Shown here: in pieces, positions 44,627-52,838 of the stretch
Numbering within the stretch: position 1 is the stretch's first letter
How the letters are laid out: each line of letters starts with the position of its first letter
Assembly: GCA_946536145.1 (NCBI GenBank)
Contig: CAMNEA010000002.1
Span: forward strand, 47,650-111,649
DNA from: an uncultured Butyrivibrio sp.
GTDB lineage: Bacteria; Bacillota; Clostridia; Lachnospirales; Lachnospiraceae
Direction of reading: 5' to 3'
Length of the DNA stretch: 64,000 bases
The notes under the pieces: model-generated
What the model was told of the DNA's origin: nothing
Databases searched by the model: none
What the model saw: only the letters and a program-made list of their open reading frames with translations
Position numbers and translations under genes: made by a program

Positions 44627-46801
44627 TTAATCCCACTCCTCGTCTTTGTAAAACATCTCTTCGCGCTTTGCCCTGAGCTTTCTTCCGATCCTGCCAAAGA
44701 TGTTGCCTGACTTTGGCTTTTCCTGCTCATCGTCGCTTCCGACAGACTCAGCTACCGCATTGGCGGCATTTGCCGGCACAAGCGTTGTCAGTAGAGTTAT
44801 CTCCAGATGATTCTTTTCCCTGATCCCGGCGTTGCCTCCAATGCTGAATTCAATATTCGGATCAGCAGTATTAAAGATGAAGCTGTCATCGGATATCCAC
44901 TTTCCATTGACGGGATGTATTCCGATGTCGCACTTTGGATCTGAGATCTCCGTGCCGTTCCAGTTAGCCCCAAGGATCGTGACCATGCACGGAGCAAAAG
45001 CCGGATCCACTCTGACCGTCTTGCAGTCAGCACTAACATTTATATCAAGTTTTATCTCGTTATTGTCATCATAGATCTCTTCCGGGAAGAAGGAATCGTC
45101 CTCATTGTAGCCCTCGCCCTTGTCCAGATATATCTGAACACAGTCGTCAGGACGCGCAGCAGCTGAAGAAGCCTGAAGCTCTTTGGGCACAATTACCTTT
45201 CGCCCGATGCTCTTCCAGATCTCCACCATACTCTTTCTGTCCCCGGTGACATATCTCTGGAAGGCTATCTCCTCCTCAAGAAGTGACGCTATATCTTTTT
45301 CTGAAAGTCCCAGCTTGTCGTACAGCGTACGGGCATCAAAGCGCTCTCTCTTCCTGTCCTCGAGCCTGTAGCAGTACATGGCGCGCCACACCAGCTCCTT
45401 CACAGGAATGCACTTTCCGTAGGTCCACTCATAATCTATTATAGACCAAATGGGTCCGTTGACCATAATATTCGGGAATATAAGGTCGTAGTCCGAAACC
45501 GGATATTCCGCGTTGTAGCTGATCCTTCTGATATATTCCCTGATGAGCGCGTTAAATCCCTCCAAGTCATCCCTGTCGATGCACTCGTCGAGAAGGGATG
45601 CAAGCGGAACGCCGTTCACAAAAGAAAACACGGCGCACCCGAGCTGCTCATCGATCTGGCAGTCGTTGATTTCAAGATCCCCGCCCTTGAATTTCTGGAC
45701 AAGACCAAGATATGCGTCCCTTAGCCCATAGATGTGCTCTCTCGCAGCTTCTGTCAGTGGGAATTTCCTGATGATCTTCCTGCCCGTCCTGTCGATGGCT
45801 ATGTCAGTCCTTATCTTAAATTCATCAACCCTGTCGTTGGAATACTTGCAGTAGATCGTATCAAACCCGGGTCCTAAGATAACCTCAAAAGAGTTCGCAA
45901 ACTCCTGATACATACCCTCTCTTACGAGGTCCTCATAGGCGTGTTTTTCGTTAAAGAGAACCAGCCTGTCCCTGTCGAAGTTTCTCACATTGTCCTGGAG
46001 CTCTCCGAACTTCGGAAAATATGAATCCGAATGAAGCATTGTCATGAGCTTGTAGTCGGGGTATGGATAATAGAAGTGATACTCCTTGATCCCGCACTTG
46101 CGGAAGATGTCAATGAGTCCGTTTCTCGAAAATGTCCTCGCAACGCTGTCCGGAGAATACCCTTCTATACCCGAAAAATAGGTTCCAAGGTGATCTTCCG
46201 CGCAGCCCGCAAGGTACTTAAGTCCAAGCCTGTTCTCGATGGCTATGACTATCCTTCCGCCCCTCTTTAAGTGCCGCTGCAGCATTTTAAGGAATTTCTC
46301 ATACGGGTCGTCCGTTCCTATATACCCCTGCGCATACTCAAATACTCCGATGAGGAATATGTAGTCAAAGTCCGAGGGAAGATCAGGTTCGATGTCCCTG
46401 AAATTGCCCACATGAATGGTCACATTGCTGCAGTCCCGGTTTCTTGTGGCATTGATCTCAGACCTGCGCCTTGATAAGTCGCAGGCGACAACTTCCCTCG
46501 CCTTCTTGGCCAGCTCACCCGTGATGGCGCCGCACCCGGAGCCGACCTCAAGCACCTTTGCCCTTGGGTCCATCGGTATCCACTCAACTATGTTTGCCCT
46601 CTGCTCCGACAGATGGTAGAGGATCGGCCAGCTGCCTCTCTCCTCTATCACCTTGCGGTATTCTTCTTTTTTGTAGTTCTTTACAATATCAAGAAGGTCG
46701 TCCTCTATGCTTCCGTCGCTGTAGAGGTCAACCCCTGAGTAGTGTTTGAAATTAAGGCTCACAGAGCCAATCCTTATGTCTTCCATCTGTTCGTTCCTCA
46801 C
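44627..46801 (-). CDS. SAM methyltransferase fused to a kinase-like domain (WbdD-like layout)
   Basis: Up to 724 residues. Residues about 60-245 are a class I methyltransferase with L-E-V-G-S-G-C-G at 84-91 and I-A-I-E-N-R-L-G-L-K-Y near 187. Residues about 310-480 show aminoglycoside-kinase-like traces: I-I-R-K-F-P-L-T-E-A-A near 343, D-Y-D-L-I-F-P-N-I-M-V at 437-447 and I-I-D-Y-E-W at 454-459, matching a catalytic loop and metal Asp. The last 150 residues look like a beta-sandwich. The first codon is a GTG overlapping the wzt stop; an ATG at 46786 has better spacing from GAGGAAC. Methyltransferase plus kinase next to a Wzt with a C-terminal domain is the order of the O9a chain-terminator WbdD, so a capping role is proposed. 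Confidence 0.8.
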   Translation of the reverse strand: MRNEQMEDIRIGSVSLNFKHYSGVDLYSDGSIEDDLLDIVKNYKKEEYRKVIEERGSWPILYHLSEQRANIVEWIPMDPRAKVLEVGSGCGAITGELAKKAREVVACDLSRRRSEINATRNRDCSNVTIHVGNFRDIEPDLPSDFDYIFLIGVFEYAQGYIGTDDPYEKFLKMLQRHLKRGGRIVIAIENRLGLKYLAGCAEDHLGTYFSGIEGYSPDSVARTFSRNGLIDIFRKCGIKEYHFYYPYPDYKLMTMLHSDSYFPKFGELQDNVRNFDRDRLVLFNEKHAYEDLVREGMYQEFANSFEVILGPGFDTIYCKYSNDRVDEFKIRTDIAIDRTGRKIIRKFPLTEAAREHIYGLRDAYLGLVQKFKGGDLEINDCQIDEQLGCAVFSFVNGVPLASLLDECIDRDDLEGFNALIREYIRRISYNAEYPVSDYDLIFPNIMVNGPIWSIIDYEWTYGKCIPVKELVWRAMYCYRLEDRKRERFDARTLYDKLGLSEKDIASLLEEEIAFQRYVTGDRKSMVEIWKSIGRKVIVPKELQASSAAARPDDCVQIYLDKGEGYNEDDSFFPEEIYDDNNEIKLDINVSADCKTVRVDPAFAPCMVTILGANWNGTEISDPKCDIGIHPVNGKWISDDSFIFNTADPNIEFSIGGNAGIREKNHLEITLLTTLVPANAANAVAESVGSDDEQEKPKSGNIFGRIGRKLRAKREEMFYKDEEWD

Positions 46802-48144
46802 AGATCCACAACCTTGCAGGTGGATTCCATGTCGTAGTAGCCCACCGTATTCTTGTCGGAGACCACTGTTATGTTAAGTACATCATAAAGCCTGTGATAT
46901 ACCGTAAAATCATTCTGTTCAAATCCCGTAACCCCAAAGCTCAGAAGATACTCCCCGCCCTGCAGTGTCATCTTCTGGGTAAAAGATATCTCTTTTTCAT
47001 CACCTTTTTTGACAGGGTCAAGAAAAGCCTTCTCCACCATGGAATTGGTACCCGTTATCTCGATGCCCATTATGTTCTTGAAAGTAAAGGCAAATATAGG
47101 CGCCGCTACATCGCGGTCGAAGCGCACCTTCATGTGCACAGTAAACTCCGTGCCCTTTATGATCGAGTTTGTGCGGATGCCCTTGTTGTCTGTCGCGAAG
47201 TACTCCGTGATCCTGGCCGCTCCGTTGCCGTATTCCAGGGCATCGGGATTCTCGGCTGCTGCGCTTACAGAATCCTGTGCGGAAGGTTTGCTCTCATCCG
47301 CAGCCTGATCTGATCCTCTGTCTGCTCCTCCCATTGCTGCCGCGGCTGCAGCTCTGACTTCGTCGTCGTCAAGAAGGTTGGCGGCATCAGCCTTGGGAAG
47401 CGGATACTGCCCTACAAGCACCTGTTTGTAGATATCGATCATCTTCTTGGGTGTTCCCTCACCGAGAAGTACGCCCTGGTTGAGCAGCACTGCCCTGTCA
47501 CAGTACTTGCTTATGCTTGACAGATCGTGGGATACAAAGAGGATGGTCTTGCCCTGTTTTTTGAACTCCTCAAACTTGTGGTAGCACTTGGCCTGGAAGA
47601 ATACGTCGCCCACGGACAGTGCCTCATCGACAATAAGTATCTCCGGATCGATATTTATCGCAACCGCAAAAGCAAGCCTGACAAACATACCGCTGGAGTA
47701 GGTCTTGACCGGCTGATACACATAGTCGCCTATGTCCGCAAATTCCAGGATCGCAGAAAGCCTCTTGTCTATCTCCTCCTCGGAAAACCCGATCATCATG
47801 CCGTTTAAGTAAATATTGTCAATTCCGTTGTACTCCATGTTGAAGCCTGCGCCAAGCTCCAAAAGAGCTGAAATGTGGCCATCAACCGTTACTTCACCGG
47901 ATGTGGGAGTAAGAACCCCGGTGATTATCTTGAGGATAGTAGACTTACCGGAACCATTAGTGCCTATTATCCCAACCGTTTCACCCTTTTTAACCTTGAG
48001 GCTTACGTTGTTGAGCGCCAGGTGCTCCTTGAACTTCTTCTTTCCCGCAAGTCCAAGTGAGTCCTTCAGCCTGTCTATCGGCTTATCATACAATTTATAA
48101 AGTTTGGTGAGGTTCTTAACCTCAATCGCTGTATCTTTATCCAT
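46798..48144 (-). CDS. wzt: Polysaccharide ABC exporter ATPase with Wzt-like C-terminal domain
   Basis: About 448 residues from the ATG at 48144 (AAGGAAT upstream); an open extension to 48198 runs into an inverted repeat and is rejected. The ATPase has Walker A G-T-N-G-S-G-K-S-T at 61-69, a Y-S-S-G-M signature, and Walker B I-L-I-V-D-E-A-L-S-V-G-D. A low-complexity Ala/Asp linker (about 245-290) leads to a C-terminal beta-sandwich of about 150 residues. In O9a-type systems that domain reads the capped end of the glycan and permits export. The linker and domain, together with the adjacent methyltransferase-kinase gene, point to a similar rule here. Confidence 0.9.
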   Translation of the reverse strand: MDKDTAIEVKNLTKLYKLYDKPIDRLKDSLGLAGKKKFKEHLALNNVSLKVKKGETVGIIGTNGSGKSTILKIITGVLTPTSGEVTVDGHISALLELGAGFNMEYNGIDNIYLNGMMIGFSEEEIDKRLSAILEFADIGDYVYQPVKTYSSGMFVRLAFAVAINIDPEILIVDEALSVGDVFFQAKCYHKFEEFKKQGKTILFVSHDLSSISKYCDRAVLLNQGVLLGEGTPKKMIDIYKQVLVGQYPLPKADAANLLDDDEVRAAAAAAMGGADRGSDQAADESKPSAQDSVSAAAENPDALEYGNGAARITEYFATDNKGIRTNSIIKGTEFTVHMKVRFDRDVAAPIFAFTFKNIMGIEITGTNSMVEKAFLDPVKKGDEKEISFTQKMTLQGGEYLLSFGVTGFEQNDFTVYHRLYDVLNITVVSDKNTVGYYDMESTCKVVDL

Positions 48145-48160
48145 GTTAAATTCCTTGTAT

Positions 48161-48346
48161 AAGTCCGGCTCAGCGGTCAGTATCGGCAAAATTCGCAAGT
48201 TTTGCGATTTTTAAACCACGGAAACGAGACCAACCAATCTCAAGTGCCTATGCACGAAGAGATTGGTGCTCTGGGCTCGGTGAAGTGTCCGGTTTAACAT
48301 GAGCAAAATTGTGAATTTTGCCGATATCGACCGCCGAGCCGGACTT
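48161..48346. repeat. Nested inverted repeat between exporter permease and ATPase genes
   Basis: Arms of about 44 bases (48161-48204 and 48303-48346, AAGTCCGGCTC with its partner) match with several substitutions. Inside, AAACC/GGTTT and a perfect ACCAATCTC/GAGATTGGT (48233-48241/48259-48267) form further stems. It lies in the 209-base gap of what should be a single exporter operon, so it would be transcribed. Confidence 0.82.
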
Positions 48347-48353
48347 TGTAGTA

Positions 48354-49352
48354 TCACAAGACGTCTGCGAAGTGCGGTTTGCTGCGCTTGAAGATCAGAG
48401 CTCCGAGGCAGAACATCGCAACAACAAAGATCCAGAAATATGTGGAAGAATAGAAGTGTTCAAAGAACCACGTATCTCCGTAAATTGCATTTCTGAATCC
48501 CTCTACGATATAGGTCATGGGATTGAGTTTGATGATCCACTTGTAGTCGTCCGGCACGATATCAATATTCCACAGGATAGGCGTTGCCCACTGAAAGAGC
48601 TGCAGACCGATGGATATTATCTGCAGAAGATCCCTGAAAAATACCACGATCGCGCAGGTGGCATAGCTGATCGACAGAACAAGTATGAACTCGCATCCCA
48701 CATAGTAGATGATCTGAAGCCAGTATATGTTGGGATAATATCCGTAAATACACGCAATGACCATGAGCACCCCGATAAAGAAGAGGTGGATGAACATGGC
48801 TGCGATGATCTTGATAATGGGAAGTATGCTGATCTTAAAAAGAACCTTTTTTACCAGATAGTTGTACTCAAGCAGGGACGTCGTTCCATTGGTGAGTGCC
48901 TCCGAAAAGAAGAACCACGGCACAAGTCCCGCAGTAAGAAACAGGACGTATGGAACCTCCACACCTCCCGAAACAGCCTGCGCCCTTGACTGGAATACCA
49001 TGTCAAATACAATATAGTACATACAAACAGTGACCACCGGCTGAGCCAGTGCCCACACTATACCCATATAGGATCCCGCGTATCTCTTCTTGAAGTCATT
49101 GACAGAGAGTCTCTTTATCAGCTTTCTGGAGTGAAAGAGCTCAACGGGAAGCACCAAAAGCCTGTCATACCATACAAATACCAGAATGCAGCTAATGCCT
49201 ATGAGAAGGCATCCGCAGATCTTCTTGAGCATCTCCGTGTGGGGATCCGCCAGCGGGTTATTATGAAATATTAAAAGAAGCGCCAGTATGAGCGCAAACA
49301 CATAAAAAAGAGACAGTCCTATGTGCTTAGGAGTTTTTGCCTTACCGCTCAT
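48354..49352 (-). CDS. wzm: Polysaccharide ABC exporter permease (ABC-2 type)
   Basis: A 332-residue membrane protein of the Wzm/TagG/RfbD-ABC-2 family. The first 70 residues hold two helices not usual in TagG. The core starts with R-D-F-K-like K-R-Y-A-G-S-Y-M-G-I-V-W-A-L-A-Q-P and has six helices with W-A-T-P-I-L-W-N and N-P-M-T-Y-I-V-E-G-F-R in the last third, all typical of O-antigen and teichoic-acid permeases. The start overlaps the rfbC stop by four bases (ATGA). Its ATPase partner lies downstream after a 209-base gap with an inverted repeat. Confidence 0.92.
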   Translation of the reverse strand: MSGKAKTPKHIGLSLFYVFALILALLLIFHNNPLADPHTEMLKKICGCLLIGISCILVFVWYDRLLVLPVELFHSRKLIKRLSVNDFKKRYAGSYMGIVWALAQPVVTVCMYYIVFDMVFQSRAQAVSGGVEVPYVLFLTAGLVPWFFFSEALTNGTTSLLEYNYLVKKVLFKISILPIIKIIAAMFIHLFFIGVLMVIACIYGYYPNIYWLQIIYYVGCEFILVLSISYATCAIVVFFRDLLQIISIGLQLFQWATPILWNIDIVPDDYKWIIKLNPMTYIVEGFRNAIYGDTWFFEHFYSSTYFWIFVVAMFCLGALIFKRSKPHFADVL

Positions 49353-49897
49353 TTATACTCCCTGATTCCTCTCCATTTTGTATCCTTGTCCGACAGATTA
49401 AGCTCAACGCCCTCCTGAAGCGGCCACTCAATTCCGATGTCGGGGTCGTTCCAGATGAGTCCTCCCTCATCTTCGGGATGATAAAAATCCGTACACTTAT
49501 ATGCAAACTCCGCATAATCAGAAAGTACCAAAAATCCGTGGGCAAAGCCCTCCGGGATATAAAACTGTTTCTTGTTCTCTGCAGAAAGGACAACTCCGAA
49601 CCATTTACCAAAGGTTGCGGAATCCTTCCTCAGATCCACGGCCACGTCAAAGACCTCGCCATTTATGCAGCGCACAAGCTTGGCCTGCGGAAAGTTCTTC
49701 TGAAAGTGAAGCCCCCTTAATACTCCCTTCTTGCTGGCAGACTGGTTGTCCTGCACGAACTCTCTGTCTATGCCCGCCTGCACAAAGTCGTTCTTATTGT
49801 AAGTCTCCATAAAATAGCCTCTGGCATCGCCAAAGACTGTGGGGGTAATCACTTTGATACCCTCAATATCACATGTTTCCACAGAAATCTTTCCCAT
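49349..49897 (-). CDS. rfbC: dTDP-4-dehydrorhamnose 3,5-epimerase
   Basis: Third step of dTDP-L-rhamnose synthesis. The 182-residue cupin carries F-V-Q-D-N-Q-S, K-G-V-L-R-G-L-H-F-Q (catalytic His in the R-G-L-H motif), V-D-L-R-K-D-S-A-T-F-G-K-W and Y-I-P-E-G-F-A-H-G-F, all RmlC hallmarks. Its stop overlaps the permease start. The final step enzyme, RfbD, is not in the window; it may be elsewhere, or the product may be another 6-deoxy sugar derived from the same intermediate. Confidence 0.95.
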   Translation of the reverse strand: MGKISVETCDIEGIKVITPTVFGDARGYFMETYNKNDFVQAGIDREFVQDNQSASKKGVLRGLHFQKNFPQAKLVRCINGEVFDVAVDLRKDSATFGKWFGVVLSAENKKQFYIPEGFAHGFLVLSDYAEFAYKCTDFYHPEDEGGLIWNDPDIGIEWPLQEGVELNLSDKDTKWRGIREYK

Positions 49898-49922
49898 TTT
49901 TTCACTCCAAACATATTTTTAT

Positions 49923-50543
49923 TTATGGTAAATCTCCAACCGGTGTTCCGCCTATCGTCTCTCCCGGAGGGATGTACTGACCAAAGCCCCCGGGCGGTGC
50001 CTGAGGTATACTGGTTAAATAACCTGAAGAATCGGTAGCTGCGGCAGGTTCTTGCCCTGATCCGGGGTTCGGATTTATCAGCTGTCCAACAACAGCCATT
50101 CCTGTGCCTTGCACATCTTCGCTGTCAGCAGATGCTGCGTCCTCTGCGCTTGTCATATCTGCCCCGGCATTCTGAGTCTCCCCGGAAACAGGAGCATCCT
50201 TAACATAGTCCGAGATGTTCTCTGAAGAATCCTTTGAAGCTTCTTCTGAAGTCTTTCTCTGTATGACCACTACCGAAGGCACCTGCTCGGTTTCATCAAA
50301 AAAGCTTTCATCAAGCATGAATGCTCCAAGGTCATCACCTATCTGATCACCATAGGAAGGCGCATCACTCGAAGAATCACCGGATGCCTCTTCATCCGCT
50401 GCTTCCTGCGCGGCCTCCTTTTTTTGTCCGATACCAAGGAGGTCATTTATCTGCCTTGCATTGGTCGCATAGACAATAACCAGCACCAGAATAAAGACGC
50501 TGAAAATAGTCAGAACCGCCAAATGAAATACTCTTTTATCCAT
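49923..50543 (-). CDS. Membrane-anchored Ser/Asp/Glu-rich protein, function unknown
   Basis: A 206-residue protein with one N-terminal helix (about 7-27) and an outside part rich in Ser, Asp, Glu, Ala and Gln (low complexity), ending with G-Q-Y-I-P-P-G-E-T-I-G-G-T-P. One short ordered stretch is V-P-S-V-V-V-I-Q-R-K. No domain is recognised. It starts 2 bases after the rfbA stop and is followed by rfbC, so it is embedded in the dTDP-sugar genes and is probably made with them. A role in glycan assembly or surface spacing is guesswork. Confidence 0.75.
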   Translation of the reverse strand: MDKRVFHLAVLTIFSVFILVLVIVYATNARQINDLLGIGQKKEAAQEAADEEASGDSSSDAPSYGDQIGDDLGAFMLDESFFDETEQVPSVVVIQRKTSEEASKDSSENISDYVKDAPVSGETQNAGADMTSAEDAASADSEDVQGTGMAVVGQLINPNPGSGQEPAAATDSSGYLTSIPQAPPGGFGQYIPPGETIGGTPVGDLP

Positions 50544-50545
50544 TA

Positions 50546-51415
50546 TTAAAGTCCGTTCGCAACTTCTACCAGATATTTGCCATAGTCTGTTTTCATGAGA
50601 GGCTCAGCAAGTTTAAGCAGCTGATCCTTGTCAATAAATCCGCGTTTGTAGGCTATCTCCTCGATGCAGGAGATGTAAAGCCCCTGTCTCTTCTGGAATG
50701 CGCATACAAAATCCGACGCGTCAAGAAGCGAGTCATGGCTTCCGGTATCGAGCCATGCAAAGCCTCGTCCCATAGTCTCAACCATGAGCTCCCCGCGGCT
50801 TAAATACTCGTTATTTATACTTGTGATCTCAATCTCGCCTCTGGCTGAGGGCTTGACGTTTGCAGCAATCTCAACAACCTTGTTGTCGTAGAAATAAAGA
50901 CCCGGAACCGCATAGTTGCTCTTGGGATGCTCGGGCTTCTCCTCGATGCTGATAGCCTTGCCGTTTTCATCAAACTCAACAACGCCGTAGGCTCTGGGAT
51001 CCCTTACATAGTAGCCAAAGATCGTAGCACCCTTCTGCCTTGAGGATACCTCCCTCAGGAGCTTGGAGAAACTCTGACCGTAAAAGATATTGTCGCCAAG
51101 AACAAGTGCCACTGAGTCACTTCCGATGAAATCCGCTCCGATTATGAACGCATCAGCAAGTCCCCTTGGCTGCTCCTGCACAGCATATTTAAACTCCATA
51201 CCGAGCTGCTCTCCGCTTCCAAAGAGCTCCTCAAACATCGGAAGATCTCTTGGTGTTGAGATGATAAGAACCTCTCTTATCCCCGCGAGCATCAGAGTCG
51301 ACAGCGGATAATAGATCATTGGCTTGTCATATACAGGCATCATCTGCTTGGATATGGCTCTTGTCAGAGGATAAAGACGTGTTCCGGAACCGCCGGCAAG
51401 TATTATACCCTTCAT
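50546..51415 (-). CDS. rfbA: Glucose-1-phosphate thymidylyltransferase
   Basis: Makes dTDP-glucose from dTTP and glucose-1-phosphate. The start at 51415 (AAGGAG upstream) is preferred over the open frame to 51451. The protein of about 289 residues begins [18 protein letters not shown] and has [18 protein letters not shown] and [12 protein letters not shown], the RmlA nucleotide and sugar sites. It follows rfbB by about 56 bases. Confidence 0.96.
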   Translation of the reverse strand: MKGIILAGGSGTRLYPLTRAISKQMMPVYDKPMIYYPLSTLMLAGIREVLIISTPRDLPMFEELFGSGEQLGMEFKYAVQEQPRGLADAFIIGADFIGSDSVALVLGDNIFYGQSFSKLLREVSSRQKGATIFGYYVRDPRAYGVVEFDENGKAISIEEKPEHPKSNYAVPGLYFYDNKVVEIAANVKPSARGEIEITSINNEYLSRGELMVETMGRGFAWLDTGSHDSLLDASDFVCAFQKRQGLYISCIEEIAYKRGFIDKDQLLKLAEPLMKTDYGKYLVEVANGL

Positions 51416-51471
51416 GCGAAAAACTCCTTTCGTAACTGCATCAATGCGCAAAACCAGAGTTGGTTACTGAA

Positions 51472-52557
51472 TTATCTGTTTGAATACATCTTCTCGTAGT
51501 ACTTCTCATAGTCACCGCTTGTCACGTGATCCATCCACTCCTGGTTTTCAAAGTACCACTTGATGGTCTTCTTGATTCCATCCTTGAACATTGTCTCAGG
51601 CTCCCAGCCGATCTCTGCCTTGATCTTGTCAGGGGCAATAGCATAGCGTCTGTCATGTCCCTTCCTGTCTGTCACATAGGTGATCAGGTCATAGGTAAGG
51701 TGCTCTTTCCTTGGATCGGAATCATCAAGCTCCTCCCTGAGTGTATCTATTATGGTCTTGACGATCTCGATGTTCTGCTTCTCATTGTGTCCGCCAACAT
51801 TGTAGGTCTCAAACAGGCGTCCCTTCTCCTGTACCATATCGATCGCCTTGGCGTGATCCTCGACATAGAGCCAGTCACGCACGTTCTTGCCATCGCCGTA
51901 TACAGGAAGCTTCTTGCCCTCAAGCGCATTGTGGATGATAAGAGGAATGAGCTTCTCCGGGAACTGGTAAGGTCCGTAGTTGTTGGAGCAGTTGGTAATG
52001 TTGGCAGGGAACTTGTAGGTGTCCATGTAAGCCTTTACCAGCATATCAGAGCTTGCCTTGCTCGCTGAATAAGGGCTGTGAGGCGAGTAAGGGGTTGTCT
52101 CATAGAAGAAAGCATTCGGATCCTCATCCAGGGAACCATATACCTCGTCAGTTGATACGTGAAGGAACTTCTTGCCCTCCTTGTAGGTGCCGTCCTCATT
52201 CTCCCATGCCTTACGTGCTGCATTGAGCATCGTAGCCGTTCCGAGGACGTTGGTCTTTACAAAGACCTCCGGATTGGTGATGGATCTGTCAACATGGCTC
52301 TCAGCCGCGAAATGAACGACCCTGTCTATATCATTCTCAGCAAAGATCTTATCAATTGCCTCGCGGTCACAGATGTCAGCCCTGATAAAGGTGTAGTTAT
52401 CACGTCCTTCAACATCGCGCAGGTTCTCCAGATTGCCTGCATATGTCAGCACGTCAACATTGATGATGCGAATGTCGTTGCCATACTTTTTGAACATGTA
52501 GTTGATGTAATTTGAGCCGATAAATCCCGCTCCGCCTGTTACAAGATAAGTCTTCAT
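51472..52557 (-). CDS. rfbB: dTDP-glucose 4,6-dehydratase
   Basis: Second step of the dTDP-deoxyhexose pathway. The 361-residue short-chain dehydrogenase starts Y-L-V-T-G-G-A-G-F-I-G-S-N-Y (NAD loop) and holds V-S-T-D-E-V-Y-G-S-L, Y-S-A-S-K (catalytic Tyr-Lys) and R-D-W-L-Y-V-E-D-H, all RmlB signatures. AGGAG precedes the ATG. It is the first gene of the rfbB-rfbA-49923-rfbC-wzm-wzt string. Confidence 0.96.
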   Translation of the reverse strand: MKTYLVTGGAGFIGSNYINYMFKKYGNDIRIINVDVLTYAGNLENLRDVEGRDNYTFIRADICDREAIDKIFAENDIDRVVHFAAESHVDRSITNPEVFVKTNVLGTATMLNAARKAWENEDGTYKEGKKFLHVSTDEVYGSLDEDPNAFFYETTPYSPHSPYSASKASSDMLVKAYMDTYKFPANITNCSNNYGPYQFPEKLIPLIIHNALEGKKLPVYGDGKNVRDWLYVEDHAKAIDMVQEKGRLFETYNVGGHNEKQNIEIVKTIIDTLREELDDSDPRKEHLTYDLITYVTDRKGHDRRYAIAPDKIKAEIGWEPETMFKDGIKKTIKWYFENQEWMDHVTSGDYEKYYEKMYSNR

Positions 52558-52685
52558 ATATTATTCTCCTATAAAATTAAAAATTGATTTTGCTTTAAAA
52601 TCCACAGATTATGCCACATTTTACATTGTGCATTCTCCTGTATCATAACAGTATATCACATTACGCCTTTAAGTGGAAACAGGTC

Positions 52686-52830
52686 GTTACTGTTCAGACA
52701 GAAATGCGCACTCTGCTGCGCATTTCGTGAGAAATTGATTCAGTAGTGAGCGCATTCCTTCGACGAAGTCGAACTTTAATGAATGCGCGAATACGTTACT
52801 GGAGCGAGCTGTATGCGAGTGAACAGTAAC
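52686..52830. repeat. Three-stem nested inverted repeat upstream of rfbB
   Basis: An outer GTTACTGTTCA/TGAACAGTAAC stem (52686-52696/52820-52830) encloses a perfect GAAATGCGCA/TGCGCATTTC hairpin (52701-52726) and a GCGCATTC/GAATGCGC hairpin (52750-52788) with an inner TTCGAC/GTCGAA. It sits just after the stop of the 52839 gene. The rest of the gap (52558-52685) should hold the rfbB promoter; TTTCCA, 18 bases, TATACT is the best, weak match. Confidence 0.82.
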
Positions 52831-52838
52831 AACAGGTC

